64,000 nucleotides of DNA from Lathyrus oleraceus (taxonomy: Eukaryota; Streptophyta; Magnoliopsida; Fabales; Fabaceae), in assembly GCF_024323335.1 (NCBI RefSeq), contig NC_066583.1:358242377-358306376 (forward strand). Direction: 5' to 3'. Numbering within the stretch: position 1 is the stretch's first letter; every line of letters begins with the position of its first letter. Under the pieces are notes generated by a model. The model was not told where the DNA came from and ran no database searches. It saw only the letters and a list, made by a program, of their open reading frames with translations. The translations under genes and the position numbers were made by a program. Positions 12,015 through 21,764 of this stretch are shown piece after piece.

Positions 12015-13865
12015 ATGGATATTGGCAGAAAGAGACTCGTCGCCTACAAGTTTCCGGTGGTCTGTTTGGAGCCCATCCAACAACTGATGAAGTTAATGGA
12101 TCCTGGTTCTCTAGAAGGATTCCGAGAGGATTACGGTTTAATTCTAAGTTTCGTCGCGGTTCTTTCCAAAGATCAACATGATGCTCTCTTCACACTACTG
12201 CAGTTCTATGACCCTCCATTAAGGTGCTTCACATTCCCGGATTATGTTTTGGTCCCTACTTTGGAAGAGATTGTCAGTTTTCTCAGAATTCCCATCAAGT
12301 CACAGTTGCTATTCTACAGCTCGGAGTGTCTGCCCGATCTCAGCATGGTTGCTTCAACCACATATTTGAGGGAATCAGTTTTGAAGGCTAATATGTGTCA
12401 GAAGGGAGAAGTTAACGGTTTTCATCTGAGTTTCTTATTGGGAGAAGCAAAGAAGAAGCTTGAAGATGGTGACCAGAGGGGTTTCAATGCTGTGTTGGCT
12501 CTTTGTGTGTATGGGATTGTCTTGTTCCCTAATGTCGCCAAATTTATAGACGTAGATGCCATACGCCTCTTCGTGTTGGGAAATCCAGTGCCGACCTTGC
12601 TGGGAGATTTCTTTCATTCAGTGCACCACAGGAATAAGAATAGAAAAGGAGGATTGTTGAATTGTTGTGCGCCTTTGTTTTATAAGTGGTTCAGTTCTCA
12701 CCTACCCAAGTCAGGAGCATTCATTGATGTCAAGGACTCGTTGAGTTGGTCAAAGAGATTGATGGGGTTGAGAGCTGAAGATATTTCTTGGTGGTCTGAC
12801 CGGAGTTTGCTTCGGGCAGATATTATTCACAGTTGTGGGAACTTCCCGAATGTTCCGTTGGTAGGAAGAAAAGGAGGAATCAACTATAATCCTTCTCTTG
12901 CAGTTAGACAGTTTGGATATGCCTTAAGAACTCCGCCGGTGGAAAAGGATGTGGAAGAGTCTCTGTTTTTCCATTCTTCGCCTGATTTGACGGTATCCCG
13001 TAAGGCAGCTGAGGCCTGGCTCAAGGTGATCAAGAAAGGAAGAATTGTTCTTGGGAAAGGAGATTGTAGAGCTTACCCTCAGTATGGAGAATGGCTTCAA
13101 GGAAGAATCGAAGAGTTTGGTCTACCGTTTCCTATTGAAGAACCCTTGTATTCACCTACTCTCGAGCAGTCAGCAACGGTGAGCCGAGAGGAGTATGACA
13201 AGTTGAAGAACACCACGGAAGGACTTCAAATCGAGAACTCGGAGTTAAGGGAGAAATTGCAAGACTGTATGCATCGATTCCATGAGTCAGAATATCAGAA
13301 GGAGGAAGCCGTCAAATTGCAAGAGGAAGCCGAAAGGAAATTTGCTGTGGAGGTGAATTTCTTCAGGAAGACAGACGAAGCCTTGAGATCATCCAGTTCT
13401 GAGTTGAGGCGAGTCAAGCAGCAGTTAATGGATGCTCATGGTAAATTAGCTGGGTGGCAAGAGCGATGGGATGCATTTTCAACTTCTCGGAAGACAAAGG
13501 AGGAAGAGACGGTGGCTGAACTGACTGGTCAGATAGAGAAATTGAAGACTTTGCTGAAGGGGAAGAACCATGAGCTGCTGTGTACCCGATCAACTAATGG
13601 TTATATCACAGATCAACTCAATGAGGCTCAAGGATATATCGAAGAACTCAAGACGCTGGCAAGTTTGAAGAAATCCAGACTTGAAGAGGTATTTGGAGAA
13701 GATGATGGGAATTACTACAGAGAACACATCAACGAACTGGATAGGATCATTCGCAAGAGGAATCTGCTTATCCGGCGTTTGACAGAATCTCCAGAGCATC
13801 CTGACACGGTGGCGCTACTGGATGAAGTGAGGAACGGTCCTTATGGGTTGCATACAGGAGGCTGA
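12015..13865 (+). CDS. Ogre ORF1 protein of the outer element, long form
   Basis: 616 codons upstream of gag, the extra ORF that characterises Ogre elements; its function is not established. Residues about 10-330 resemble the plant mobile domain family. The block FTFPDYVLVPTLEEI (about residue 75) and the segment with NCCAPLFYKWFSSHLPKS are shared almost residue for residue with the inner Ogre ORF1 (FTFPDYQLVPTLEEF; CCVPLLSRWFISHLPQS). From about residue 390 to 600 the protein is a long charged coiled coil (EEYDKLKNTTEGLQIENSEL onward), far longer than in the inner element. The ATG at 12015 starts the conserved part and no other in-frame ATG precedes it. The ORF is intact. Confidence 0.85.
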   Translation: MDIGRKRLVAYKFPVVCLEPIQQLMKLMDPGSLEGFREDYGLILSFVAVLSKDQHDALFTLLQFYDPPLRCFTFPDYVLVPTLEEIVSFLRIPIKSQLLFYSSECLPDLSMVASTTYLRESVLKANMCQKGEVNGFHLSFLLGEAKKKLEDGDQRGFNAVLALCVYGIVLFPNVAKFIDVDAIRLFVLGNPVPTLLGDFFHSVHHRNKNRKGGLLNCCAPLFYKWFSSHLPKSGAFIDVKDSLSWSKRLMGLRAEDISWWSDRSLLRADIIHSCGNFPNVPLVGRKGGINYNPSLAVRQFGYALRTPPVEKDVEESLFFHSSPDLTVSRKAAEAWLKVIKKGRIVLGKGDCRAYPQYGEWLQGRIEEFGLPFPIEEPLYSPTLEQSATVSREEYDKLKNTTEGLQIENSELREKLQDCMHRFHESEYQKEEAVKLQEEAERKFAVEVNFFRKTDEALRSSSSELRRVKQQLMDAHGKLAGWQERWDAFSTSRKTKEEETVAELTGQIEKLKTLLKGKNHELLCTRSTNGYITDQLNEAQGYIEELKTLASLKKSRLEEVFGEDDGNYYREHINELDRIIRKRNLLIRRLTESPEHPDTVALLDEVRNGPYGLHTGG

Positions 13866-14258
13866 TTTCTGATTTGCTTGTTCCTCTCTTTACTTACTGC
13901 TTTGGTGTTATGTAGTGATGATCCACAGGCTTGTTGTGGAGATCCTCCTTTGATGTATTTTTGGCTAAGACCCTTTCCTTGAACTCATTTGTATGATGGT
14001 TTCCCTTTATTACATCTTGATCTCAGAAGTTTATCCATGACTCGGCCTTCTTGCACTACCCACCTGATGTGAGACTGGAATCAAGGGGGTAGAATACCTT
14101 TTGGAATTGATAAACATGTCATTACATTTACATATTCATTGTCATATCTTGCATAACAGGTACCGCTGCGGTGTTCTCATATTGTTTGGTGTTCCATTAG
14201 CAGGATAGCTGACTCAGGCATTCACCGATACGGTACCCGGAGGAATCAACAGAGAGCA
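13866..14258 (+). other. ORF1-gag spacer of the outer Ogre with conserved 14-nt motif
   Basis: Non-coding spacer of about 390 bp. At 14149-14162 it holds TTGCATAACAGGTA, identical to a motif in the same place in the inner Ogre (21707-21720) although the surroundings have diverged. CAG|GT fits a splice-site core, but function is not known. Confidence 0.6.
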
Positions 14259-17200
14259 ATGGAAGGTGTACAAGCAGAGCTCGCTGAGATGAGGGCCCGC
14301 ATGACCCAATTCATGGATGTGGTTCAAGGGGTGGCTCAGGGACAACAAGAGCTCAGGCAGATAATACAAGGGAATCCCCCTGCTCAACCAGAGACAGTGA
14401 CTGATCCTCCAGCTGGAGAGGTTAACGGACCCAGTGGACCAGGGCCTATCCCGATCCCGCACGCCAACCCCGGTCAACAACCCGTTCATGATGATCAGGA
14501 CGATCAGTTTCCCCCACTTCAGGAAGACTTTGGCATGGGTCATGGTGTAGACCCCATGTTCAGGAGATTGGAAGAGAGGTTGAAGGCAGTGGAAGGACAG
14601 AATCCTTTGGGAGTAGACGTTGCTGACTTAGGGCTGGTCCCAGGTGTGAGAGTGCCACCGAAATTCAAAGTCCCGGTCTTTGACAAGTACAAGGGCAACT
14701 CTTGCCCCAAGACTCACGTGCAAGCCTATTTCCGTAAAATGGTTGCATACTCTGATGACGAGAAGCTACTTATGTACTTCTACCAGGACAGCCTAGCTGG
14801 GGCATCCTTGGAATGGTATATGAGGCTGGACAGAGCCCACATCCGTTGCTGGAGGGATTTGGCGGAGGCCTTCGTGAAGCAGTATCAGTATAATGCAGAC
14901 ATGGCTCCGGACAGAACTCAACTTCAGAATCTGTCTCTTAAAAGCAATGAGTGCTTCAGGGAATACGCTCAACGCTGGAGGGAGACAGCTTCCCGTGTTC
15001 AGCCCCCTATGTTGGAGAAAGAAATGGCCAACATGTTCATGAATACGTTGCCTGGACCTTATCTGGAGCGTCTGGTGGGGTGCAATGCTTCCAACTTTGC
15101 TGATGTGGTCTCTACCGGAGAGAGGGTGGAGAATTACCTGAAGACCTGCAAGATCCAAAGTGGAGGAGGATCCTCATCAGGGGTAAAAAAGTCGTTCGTT
15201 GGAGGGCATAAGCAGAGAGAGGGGGGAGTGAATTCTTTGGCTTCCTATCAGAACAGAGGTGTTAGAAGGAATAATTTTCAGAATTATCATCAACAACCGT
15301 ATGTTGCGGCGGTGACCATTCCAGCTGCAGTGCCACAACAACCACAACCACCGCAGCGTCAACCAGCTCAGTACCAACAGCAGCAACAACCGGGTAACAG
15401 ACCCGCTTATCAACAGAGACAAAGGATGATGGATCGGCGTTTCGACACCATTCCAATGTCGTACGCCCAGTTGCTTTCTAGTCTTCAACAACTACAGCTT
15501 GTGCAATTGCGCACTCTGGCTCCTCCTGTTGGTAGACTTCCGGTGGGTTACGACGCCAACGCTAGGTGTAGCTTCCACTCTGGGGCACCCGGCCACAACA
15601 TTGGGAACTGCAAAGCTTTTAAGCACGTAGTTCAAGACCTCATAGATTCAAAGGCCATCGACCTTGCACCGGCTCCGAATGTCGTTAACAATCCCATGCC
15701 GCAGCATGGTGGTGCGAATGTTAATTTGGTAGAAGGAGAAGCCAAGTCCATTAAGGATGTGTTGAAGTTGAAGACTCCAGTGTCGGATATCAAAGGATGC
15801 TTGCTGAAGGCCGATGTTTTCCCCGGTTGTGGGAAGGGTTGTTTGGATTGTGCTACTCAGGGCGAAGGTTGTTTGAAGCTACAGCAGGGTATCCAGGCCT
15901 TGCTCGACAAGGGTATCCTCCAGGTTGAAGATTTGTCTGTCCGAGAGTCTATGGAAGGGGTTGAGGAAGAAGGGTTTGAAGGTGCTACTGAAGAGTTCCT
16001 AGATGTTGTTCCTGCTGATTCTGCAGTCCATGATGATGTATTTACTCTTTCCAATACGGTTGACTCTTTTGTATTTGAACTTGATTCCGATGTTTCGGAT
16101 GTTTATGCTCCAACAAATGAGGTTTCTGAGTACGACTGTGACATTGCAACTATAACTATTTTCTATCCAACTAATCAGATCAGTGTGCCAGAAGCGCAAC
16201 CCGCGCCACCAGTGCGACGACCTACTATGACCATCACAACCCCTGGTCCTTTACCCTTCACCAGTGAAAGGGCCATTCCGTGGCATTATGGGGGGAGCGT
16301 GTATACGCACGATCATAAGGTGGAACGGCCACTAAAAGTAGAAGAGGGTCAGAAGCCTGAACTTGAAGGTCCCGCAGTGGATAATGTTGGTGGAATCTGG
16401 CGATTCACCAGGAGTGGTAGATTGCTCTCACCACCGGTTACCCAAGCTGATAATGCTGATGCTGTGGCGAAAACCAAAGGCAAGCAATTCGTGAATGAGG
16501 GTACCTCTGCACCCCAAGATGGTTCTGAGCCCACTTTTGCAAAGGACGTGGACGAGTTTCTAAGAATCATAAAGAAAAGCGATTACAAGGTAGTCGATCA
16601 GTTGATTCAGACTCCGTCCAAGATATCCATTCTCTCACTCCTATTGTGTTCGGAGGCACACATGGAGGCACTTCTGAAGGTTCTTAATGCTGCATATGTA
16701 CCTCAGGAGATCTCAGTGAACCAACTAGAAGGGATCGTTGCCAATGTCCATACAAGCAACGGGTTGGGTTTTACTGATTCTGACTTAACACCAGCTGGAC
16801 GCAATCATAACAAGGCTCTGCACATCTCATTGGAATGCAGAGACACCATGTTATCTCATGTTCTGGTGGATACAGGTTCCTCTCTCAATGTGCTACCCAA
16901 GAGGGCCCTGTCGAGGTTAGAAGTAGAGGGTTTGGTCTTGAAACCTTCAGATCTTATGGTGAGAGCCTTCGATGGTTCTAAGAGATCGGTGTTTGGAGAG
17001 GTGGAATTGCCAATTCTGATTGGATCACAAACCTTCAACACTGTCTTCTACATGATGGATATCAGTCCTTCCTACAGTTGCCTGCTGGGTCGGCCTTGGA
17101 TCCATAATGCTGGGGCAGTCTCTTCAACTCTACATCAGAAGATTAAGTTTCCGGTCAACGGACGAATTATCACCGTCTGTGGTGAGGAGGACATCCTGGT

Positions 17201-17513
17201 CAGTAACCTGTCTACATTCAAGTATGTAGAAGTAGAAGGTGAAATTCATGAGACTCTATGTCAGGCTTTTGAGTCAGTTCAAATCAAGGATGCAGCTCCG
17301 GTGGAAGAGGTTAAAGCGGGTGCCTCTATCTCATCCTTTAAGCAGGCACAGGCCGTGGTGGATTCAGGTGTTGCTCCCGGTTGGGGACGTCTGTTGGAAT
17401 TACCAGTTAAGGAAGATAAGTTCGGGATTGGATACCAGCTGTCATACCCCAAAATTTGCCCATTAATATTTCAAGACATTTCAGGGCACTCCGACTCACT
17501 TTATGACACTTAA
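14259..17513 (+). CDS. Outer Ogre gag-protease ORF, severed by the inner Ogre
   Basis: 1084 codons as it stands. The N-terminal part is acidic and proline-rich. The retrotransposon Gag core lies at about residues 135-280 (GASLEWYMRLDRAHIRCWRD; FVKQYQYNADMAPDRTQLQN). A zinc-finger variant C-x2-H-x5-H-x4-C spans residues 437-451 (CSFHSGAPGHNIGNC). A second Cys-rich patch follows (CGKGCLDCATQGEGC). The aspartic protease active site is DTGSS at D871, and the flap/C-terminal part has CLLGRPWIHNAGAV. The element-derived frame stops at 17439; the last 24 codons come from the inner Ogre LTR. The real C-terminus is at 32873-33084. Before the insertion the frame was open throughout. Confidence 0.9.
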   Translation: MEGVQAELAEMRARMTQFMDVVQGVAQGQQELRQIIQGNPPAQPETVTDPPAGEVNGPSGPGPIPIPHANPGQQPVHDDQDDQFPPLQEDFGMGHGVDPMFRRLEERLKAVEGQNPLGVDVADLGLVPGVRVPPKFKVPVFDKYKGNSCPKTHVQAYFRKMVAYSDDEKLLMYFYQDSLAGASLEWYMRLDRAHIRCWRDLAEAFVKQYQYNADMAPDRTQLQNLSLKSNECFREYAQRWRETASRVQPPMLEKEMANMFMNTLPGPYLERLVGCNASNFADVVSTGERVENYLKTCKIQSGGGSSSGVKKSFVGGHKQREGGVNSLASYQNRGVRRNNFQNYHQQPYVAAVTIPAAVPQQPQPPQRQPAQYQQQQQPGNRPAYQQRQRMMDRRFDTIPMSYAQLLSSLQQLQLVQLRTLAPPVGRLPVGYDANARCSFHSGAPGHNIGNCKAFKHVVQDLIDSKAIDLAPAPNVVNNPMPQHGGANVNLVEGEAKSIKDVLKLKTPVSDIKGCLLKADVFPGCGKGCLDCATQGEGCLKLQQGIQALLDKGILQVEDLSVRESMEGVEEEGFEGATEEFLDVVPADSAVHDDVFTLSNTVDSFVFELDSDVSDVYAPTNEVSEYDCDIATITIFYPTNQISVPEAQPAPPVRRPTMTITTPGPLPFTSERAIPWHYGGSVYTHDHKVERPLKVEEGQKPELEGPAVDNVGGIWRFTRSGRLLSPPVTQADNADAVAKTKGKQFVNEGTSAPQDGSEPTFAKDVDEFLRIIKKSDYKVVDQLIQTPSKISILSLLLCSEAHMEALLKVLNAAYVPQEISVNQLEGIVANVHTSNGLGFTDSDLTPAGRNHNKALHISLECRDTMLSHVLVDTGSSLNVLPKRALSRLEVEGLVLKPSDLMVRAFDGSKRSVFGEVELPILIGSQTFNTVFYMMDISPSYSCLLGRPWIHNAGAVSSTLHQKIKFPVNGRIITVCGEEDILVSNLSTFKYVEVEGEIHETLCQAFESVQIKDAAPVEEVKAGASISSFKQAQAVVDSGVAPGWGRLLELPVKEDKFGIGYQLSYPKICPLIFQDISGHSDSLYDT

Positions 17514-17686
17514 AGGAACAAAGACCCAGCTCGCGAATGACCCAAATTGGCCTACTCGCTACACGCTCACCTAGTGATAATATGAAAGTGGTTTATTTGG
17601 AAGCGGAGGAAAAGGGGTGCAAAAAGAAAGAAAACGAACCAAACAGCAAAGCCCAACCCAAAGTACAAGAACACGGGTGTGGCATC

Positions 17687-17769
17687 TGTGACGAGCGTCA
17701 CAGAGGCTGTGACGAGCGTCACGCCTACCCCTGTGACGGGCGTCACACATGGTGTGACGAACGTCACAC
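17687..17769. promoter_or_regulatory. Four GTGACG-NN-CGTCAC palindromes in inner Ogre U3
   Basis: Four palindromes of the form TGTGACGAGCGTCAC(A) with central AG, AG, GG and AA lie within 83 bp. TGACG/CGTCA is the core half-site of TGA-class bZIP factors (as-1-like elements), giving eight half-sites. They sit about 120-200 bp upstream of the TATA box, a normal enhancer position. The bZIP link is inference from the motif. They are duplicated at about 31064-31146 in the 3' LTR. Confidence 0.65.
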
Positions 17770-17886
17770 CGTTCCCCTACTTTTTGGGCGCAGATAATGC
17801 TTCGGAGACTTGAAGGTCCGTTGGGCCCTAGATCCACGCGCGCGTTGAAGACCTTTTTGGCAGCAGGCATGACCTAATGACAACAA

Positions 17887-17895
17887 TATAAATAG
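17887..17895 (+). promoter_or_regulatory. TATA box of the inner Ogre LTR
   Basis: TATAAATAG, a near-ideal plant TATA box, about 450 bp into the LTR and downstream of the palindrome cluster. It is repeated at 31264 in the 3' LTR. Confidence 0.75.
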
Positions 17896-19494
17896 CCACC
17901 TTGAAAACCTAAAAGGGGAGCTTTTTCCGAGATTCTTTTTCCTTTGCCGTTTTCGCCTTTGCCTTTTTTTCTTCTTTTCCAGCAGCTTAGGCATTGTGTT
18001 TTACAAGTGCTACGCTATTTCTTTTGCAATTCCGGATTCCCTTTTGGTATTTAGTTAATTCTTTTCGTACAATAGTTTCTACAACGGAAACTATTGTGTG
18101 CCTTTTACCGAATCTAATCTTACGGCGGCAGCAAGGTCACCTCCGCTCAATTCTATCCGATCGGCCAATTCAAGGTTGCGACTCAAGTGCAAACAGGTTT
18201 GCGTTACTATTATCACTTTATGTTCCTAATTCACATGTGATATCATAATTGAGATTCATAAATATATTTGAGGCTTTGCATGTAACTTAAGTCTGCCTGG
18301 ATACTCTGAATTGTTGTAATGGATGCCGCTGTTTTATCATAACCATGCTTTGTTTACCTATTACTTTGGTGCAACTCTCGATTGCACCCTGATTTGGTAT
18401 TCTAACCTGTTTGCTGAATTTTGCAAAGGTTCATATGTCCCAGGAAAAGATTGCTGTTTAGGTCTCCCACTTTATTTGTGGGATACCTTTGTGGAGACTC
18501 ACCCTAAGTGGTCTAATTAATTTTAATGTGTTCATTTTAATGTCTTAATTTTAATGTATTAATTTTAATGTATTAATTGTAATGCATTGATTTTAGTATG
18601 GACTTAATTACTTAATTGACTTTAAAATATGACCTTTAAATAAGTGATCTTGGACCTCTCTTTGCTGCCTTACGGTATTACGGTATAATGGTCATGTCCC
18701 GCGAATATGGGGATACCCTTAGCAAAGACCCTTCGATTAAATCATCATAAAATAAATCATGGTCCCTCGGATGTTGCCTTCGAAAATACGATTTTGTCCC
18801 TCGATGTCCCTTCGGAGTAGCCTACGGTTAAATGATGATCGTCCCTTCGAATGCTAAGGTATCCTTACAACTGTTGCCTTCAATGACCGATCGATGACCC
18901 TACGATGACCCTTCAACATCCCCAGGATAAAACCACTTACTTCTCAATAGTAAGGACAGTTTTACCCTCATGAGGATGGGAAATGCCCGGAAAGACCTCG
19001 GACAGGTATAACCTTAATTGCTCAGTCATAACCTAAAAAATATACTTTTCGCACCTCGCACCTTTCAAACGTCTTCTTTTGGAAAATCACCACTTAGCAT
19101 ACATCCGTACTAGGATCATTGCCGAGTTATATTTTTCTAAACTATTTTCTAAATTAAACGAGATAACCACTTTGTATACATTCATGCAAGAATCATTACA
19201 AAGTTAAATTCTCATTTTCAAAACATTTTTCATACATTTCTCAACCACTTTTTTCAAACAAAGAAAACATAAATGATTGAGCAATTAAGAGCCCATGGAT
19301 AACCATGGATACGAAGGGTGCCTAACACCTTCCCTTTGTATAAAGTACCTCCCGAACCTAAGAATCTAAATTAAGGTCTTTCCTGTTCTTTTCCGCCTTT
19401 CCTTATGGGATAAAAGAAAAGTCGGTGGCGACTCTTGCTAACCGCGACATTGCGATTACAAATCCAATAAAGTCAGTTCACCGTATGACAGAAC

Positions 19495-19512
19495 TGGCGA
19501 CTCTGCTGGGGA
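19495..19512 (+). other. Primer binding site of the inner Ogre
   Basis: TGGCGACTCTGCTGGGGA, four bases after the LTR end and identical to the outer Ogre PBS. Confidence 0.92.
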
Positions 19513-19528
19513 CTACAAAGAGAGGTCC

Positions 19529-19573
<45 letters not shown>

Positions 19574-20227
19574 TTATGTTTTATTATTCCTTCTTTTAAG
19601 GGGGGCTTTGAGTGAAAGATCCTACACCCGGATCTAGTGTACCTTAGGTAAGTAGCAATAGATCATCGCGACTATCCGGCGTATACTGGAATGGTTAAAA
19701 TGATAGCTACGGTTAATGTGACACTTTGGTTGTCCTGATGGTCCTCATGTTATTTGAGGAAAAATTTGGCTTCCGCGTGGTGTCATCAAAGCATTAACCA
19801 GACCTTTAGAACCCTAATTGACTTATCCTAGCCATTAGAAAGTAGTGAGATAACTGACTTCGGTTCCGATTGAGGTTGGTTGATACTCGATACTACACTC
19901 TTTGAGATTGGACTTTAGGGAAGCTTCGGTCAACCACTTGGTGTTGCACTGAAGTGGACCTAAAGAAAGGTCGATGATCTGAGATCCTTCTAGAACCCGG
20001 TTACTATTCTAGGACAGGTTGAACCAACCAAACTTCAGTGGGGAGGGTACTTACCTATGGAACTCATGCAAGCCTTAAAACCTAGGAATGATGGTTGTGT
20101 GACTTGCTTGTGCTTGTTATTTATTTAACCTCATAACATCATAACATCATAACCTCATGACATCATAACATCATCATACTAACCATTTCAAGGACTTAGG
20201 AATTTAGCTTTGCTCTTTGAACAGGTT
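19513..20227 (+). other. 5' leader of the inner Ogre with A36 tract
   Basis: About 715 bp. Soon after the PBS is a run of 36 A (19534-19569). The end of the leader has CATAACATCATAACATCAT-type repeats (about 20130-20175). No coding sequence was recognised. Confidence 0.7.
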
Positions 20228-21556
20228 ATGGCTTCCAGGAAGACTATCCGGATCAATCTTGTAGCAATCTCTCCTCAACTCAAGGATTTGGTGTCAGAAC
20301 TCCCCGATCATGCTCAGTTCAACAAGAAACATGGTCATCTCCTCAATCTGGTTACCACTGGTTTCAAAGAAGATATGATGAGAGTCCTATTCCAGTTCTT
20401 CGATCCTAAGCATCATTGCTTCACTTTCCCAGATTATCAGTTGGTACCCACGTTAGAAGAATTCTCCCAGCTGCTTGGGATACCTATCCTGGATCAAATA
20501 CCCTTCAGCGGTTTAGAAAAGATGCCAAAGTCTGAAGAAGTTGCCGCAGCTTTACACATGACGAAATCTGACATTGAGACCAATTGGGTAACAAGAAGGG
20601 GAATTAAAGGTTTACTCGCCAAATTTCTGATAAGTAAGGCCCGAGAATTCCTAAAAGTTATGAATGTTCATGCTTTTGAAGATGTTCTAGCATTGTTAAT
20701 CTATGGTTTGGCGCTATTCCCTAATCCAGACCAATTCATAGACATGAATGCTATTAAGATATTCCTCACTCATAACCCTGTGCCTACCTTGCTTGGAGAT
20801 GTCTTGCATTCCCTTCACACTCGTACTATGAAGAAGCAAGGGACTCTCATGTGCTGCGTACCATTGTTGTCTAGGTGGTTTATTTCGCACCTCCCTCAAT
20901 CAGTCTTGAAGAATGATCAAAATCTGAAATGGTCTCAAAGGATAATGACACTCTCCCATTCAGACATCCGGTGGTGTTCTAACCTCAGAGAAAATGTTAT
21001 CATCATCGACCGTTGTGGAGAATTCCCTAATGTACCCCTCATGGGGATAAGAGGAGGTATTACTTATAATCCTGCCTTAGCCCTACGTCAGTTTGGGTAT
21101 GCCCGAAGAGATGGTCCACATGAAATGATTATTCAAGGTACAGTGTTCGACTATGACAATGACCCTCAAAATCTCCGTCAAAAGTTTGTACGAGCTTGGG
21201 GCATGGTGAAAAGAAGCAATTTAGGCAAGAAAAATTCTATTCCTATGGAGCCTTATCTCAGATGGGTCCGCGCCAGAGCTCGTGAACTTGTCATGCCATA
21301 TCTTGCAGTCGGACCATTGATTGTTGAATCGGAGGTCGAAGGAGGTACTTCCCAGATCATTTCTTACCCAGATATGCCTACTGATGCTGAGGAATTGAAA
21401 AGATCCTGGACCCAGTTGAGAGAGGAGAGAGATACTTTCGAAGCTCAGTTCAATGCAGAAAGGAAGAAAGTATTAGAGCTCACCAGTCAGCTTAATGAGG
21501 AACGAAGACTCAATGCATATCTTCGCCCAAAAAGAAGTCGCCCCTGGGAGATTTGA
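20228..21556 (+). CDS. Ogre ORF1 protein of the inner element, short form
   Basis: 442 codons from the ATG at 20228 (MASRKTIRINLV). An in-frame ATG at 20210 would add six unconserved residues, so the second was chosen. The plant-mobile-domain-like region spans about residues 15-330 and includes FTFPDYQLVPTLEEF and LALFPNPDQFIDMNAIKIFL. The C-terminal coiled coil is only about 45 residues (386-430) and ends in a basic tail, against about 210 residues in the outer Ogre. Function is unknown; it is a constant feature of Ogre elements. Intact. Confidence 0.85.
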   Translation: MASRKTIRINLVAISPQLKDLVSELPDHAQFNKKHGHLLNLVTTGFKEDMMRVLFQFFDPKHHCFTFPDYQLVPTLEEFSQLLGIPILDQIPFSGLEKMPKSEEVAAALHMTKSDIETNWVTRRGIKGLLAKFLISKAREFLKVMNVHAFEDVLALLIYGLALFPNPDQFIDMNAIKIFLTHNPVPTLLGDVLHSLHTRTMKKQGTLMCCVPLLSRWFISHLPQSVLKNDQNLKWSQRIMTLSHSDIRWCSNLRENVIIIDRCGEFPNVPLMGIRGGITYNPALALRQFGYARRDGPHEMIIQGTVFDYDNDPQNLRQKFVRAWGMVKRSNLGKKNSIPMEPYLRWVRARARELVMPYLAVGPLIVESEVEGGTSQIISYPDMPTDAEELKRSWTQLREERDTFEAQFNAERKKVLELTSQLNEERRLNAYLRPKRSRPWEI

Positions 21557-21764
21557 GATGTCATTGTATTTTACTATTATTCCTTTTGTAATGAACATTG
21601 ATTAAAAAAGTAGCAATAAACATTTCTCTCTTGTTGGTGATTTATGCAAAGTTAAATTCCAAAAGTCCTTGAAAACATTTCATGCATTGCATCACATAAC
21701 ATAACATTGCATAACAGGTATTCTAAAGGACCATATTCTCACGGTCTGCCTCTTAAACAGAAAA

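Larger units (their letters stand above)
17440..19490 (+). repeat. 5' LTR of the inner Ogre
   Basis: 2051 bp, starting TGTCATACCCCAAAATTTGC and ending CGTATGACA. U3 carries four GTGACG-NN-CGTCAC palindromes about 120 bp upstream of a TATA box. The downstream part has ATTTTAATGT repeats (18520-18600) and repeated CCCTTCGA/CCCTCGATG words (18720-18915). It ends with a PBS-like TGGCGACTCT at 19426-19435. Confidence 0.95.

Noticed and set aside
14214..15491. Minus-strand ORFs opposite outer Ogre gag
   Set aside because: Shadows of the gag-pro reading frame.
17537..17797. ORFs on both strands over the GTGACG palindromes, seen twice (also about 30913-31173)
   Set aside because: They lie in U3 of the LTR, are present on both strands because of the palindromes, and have no recognisable product; the second occurrence is just the other LTR.
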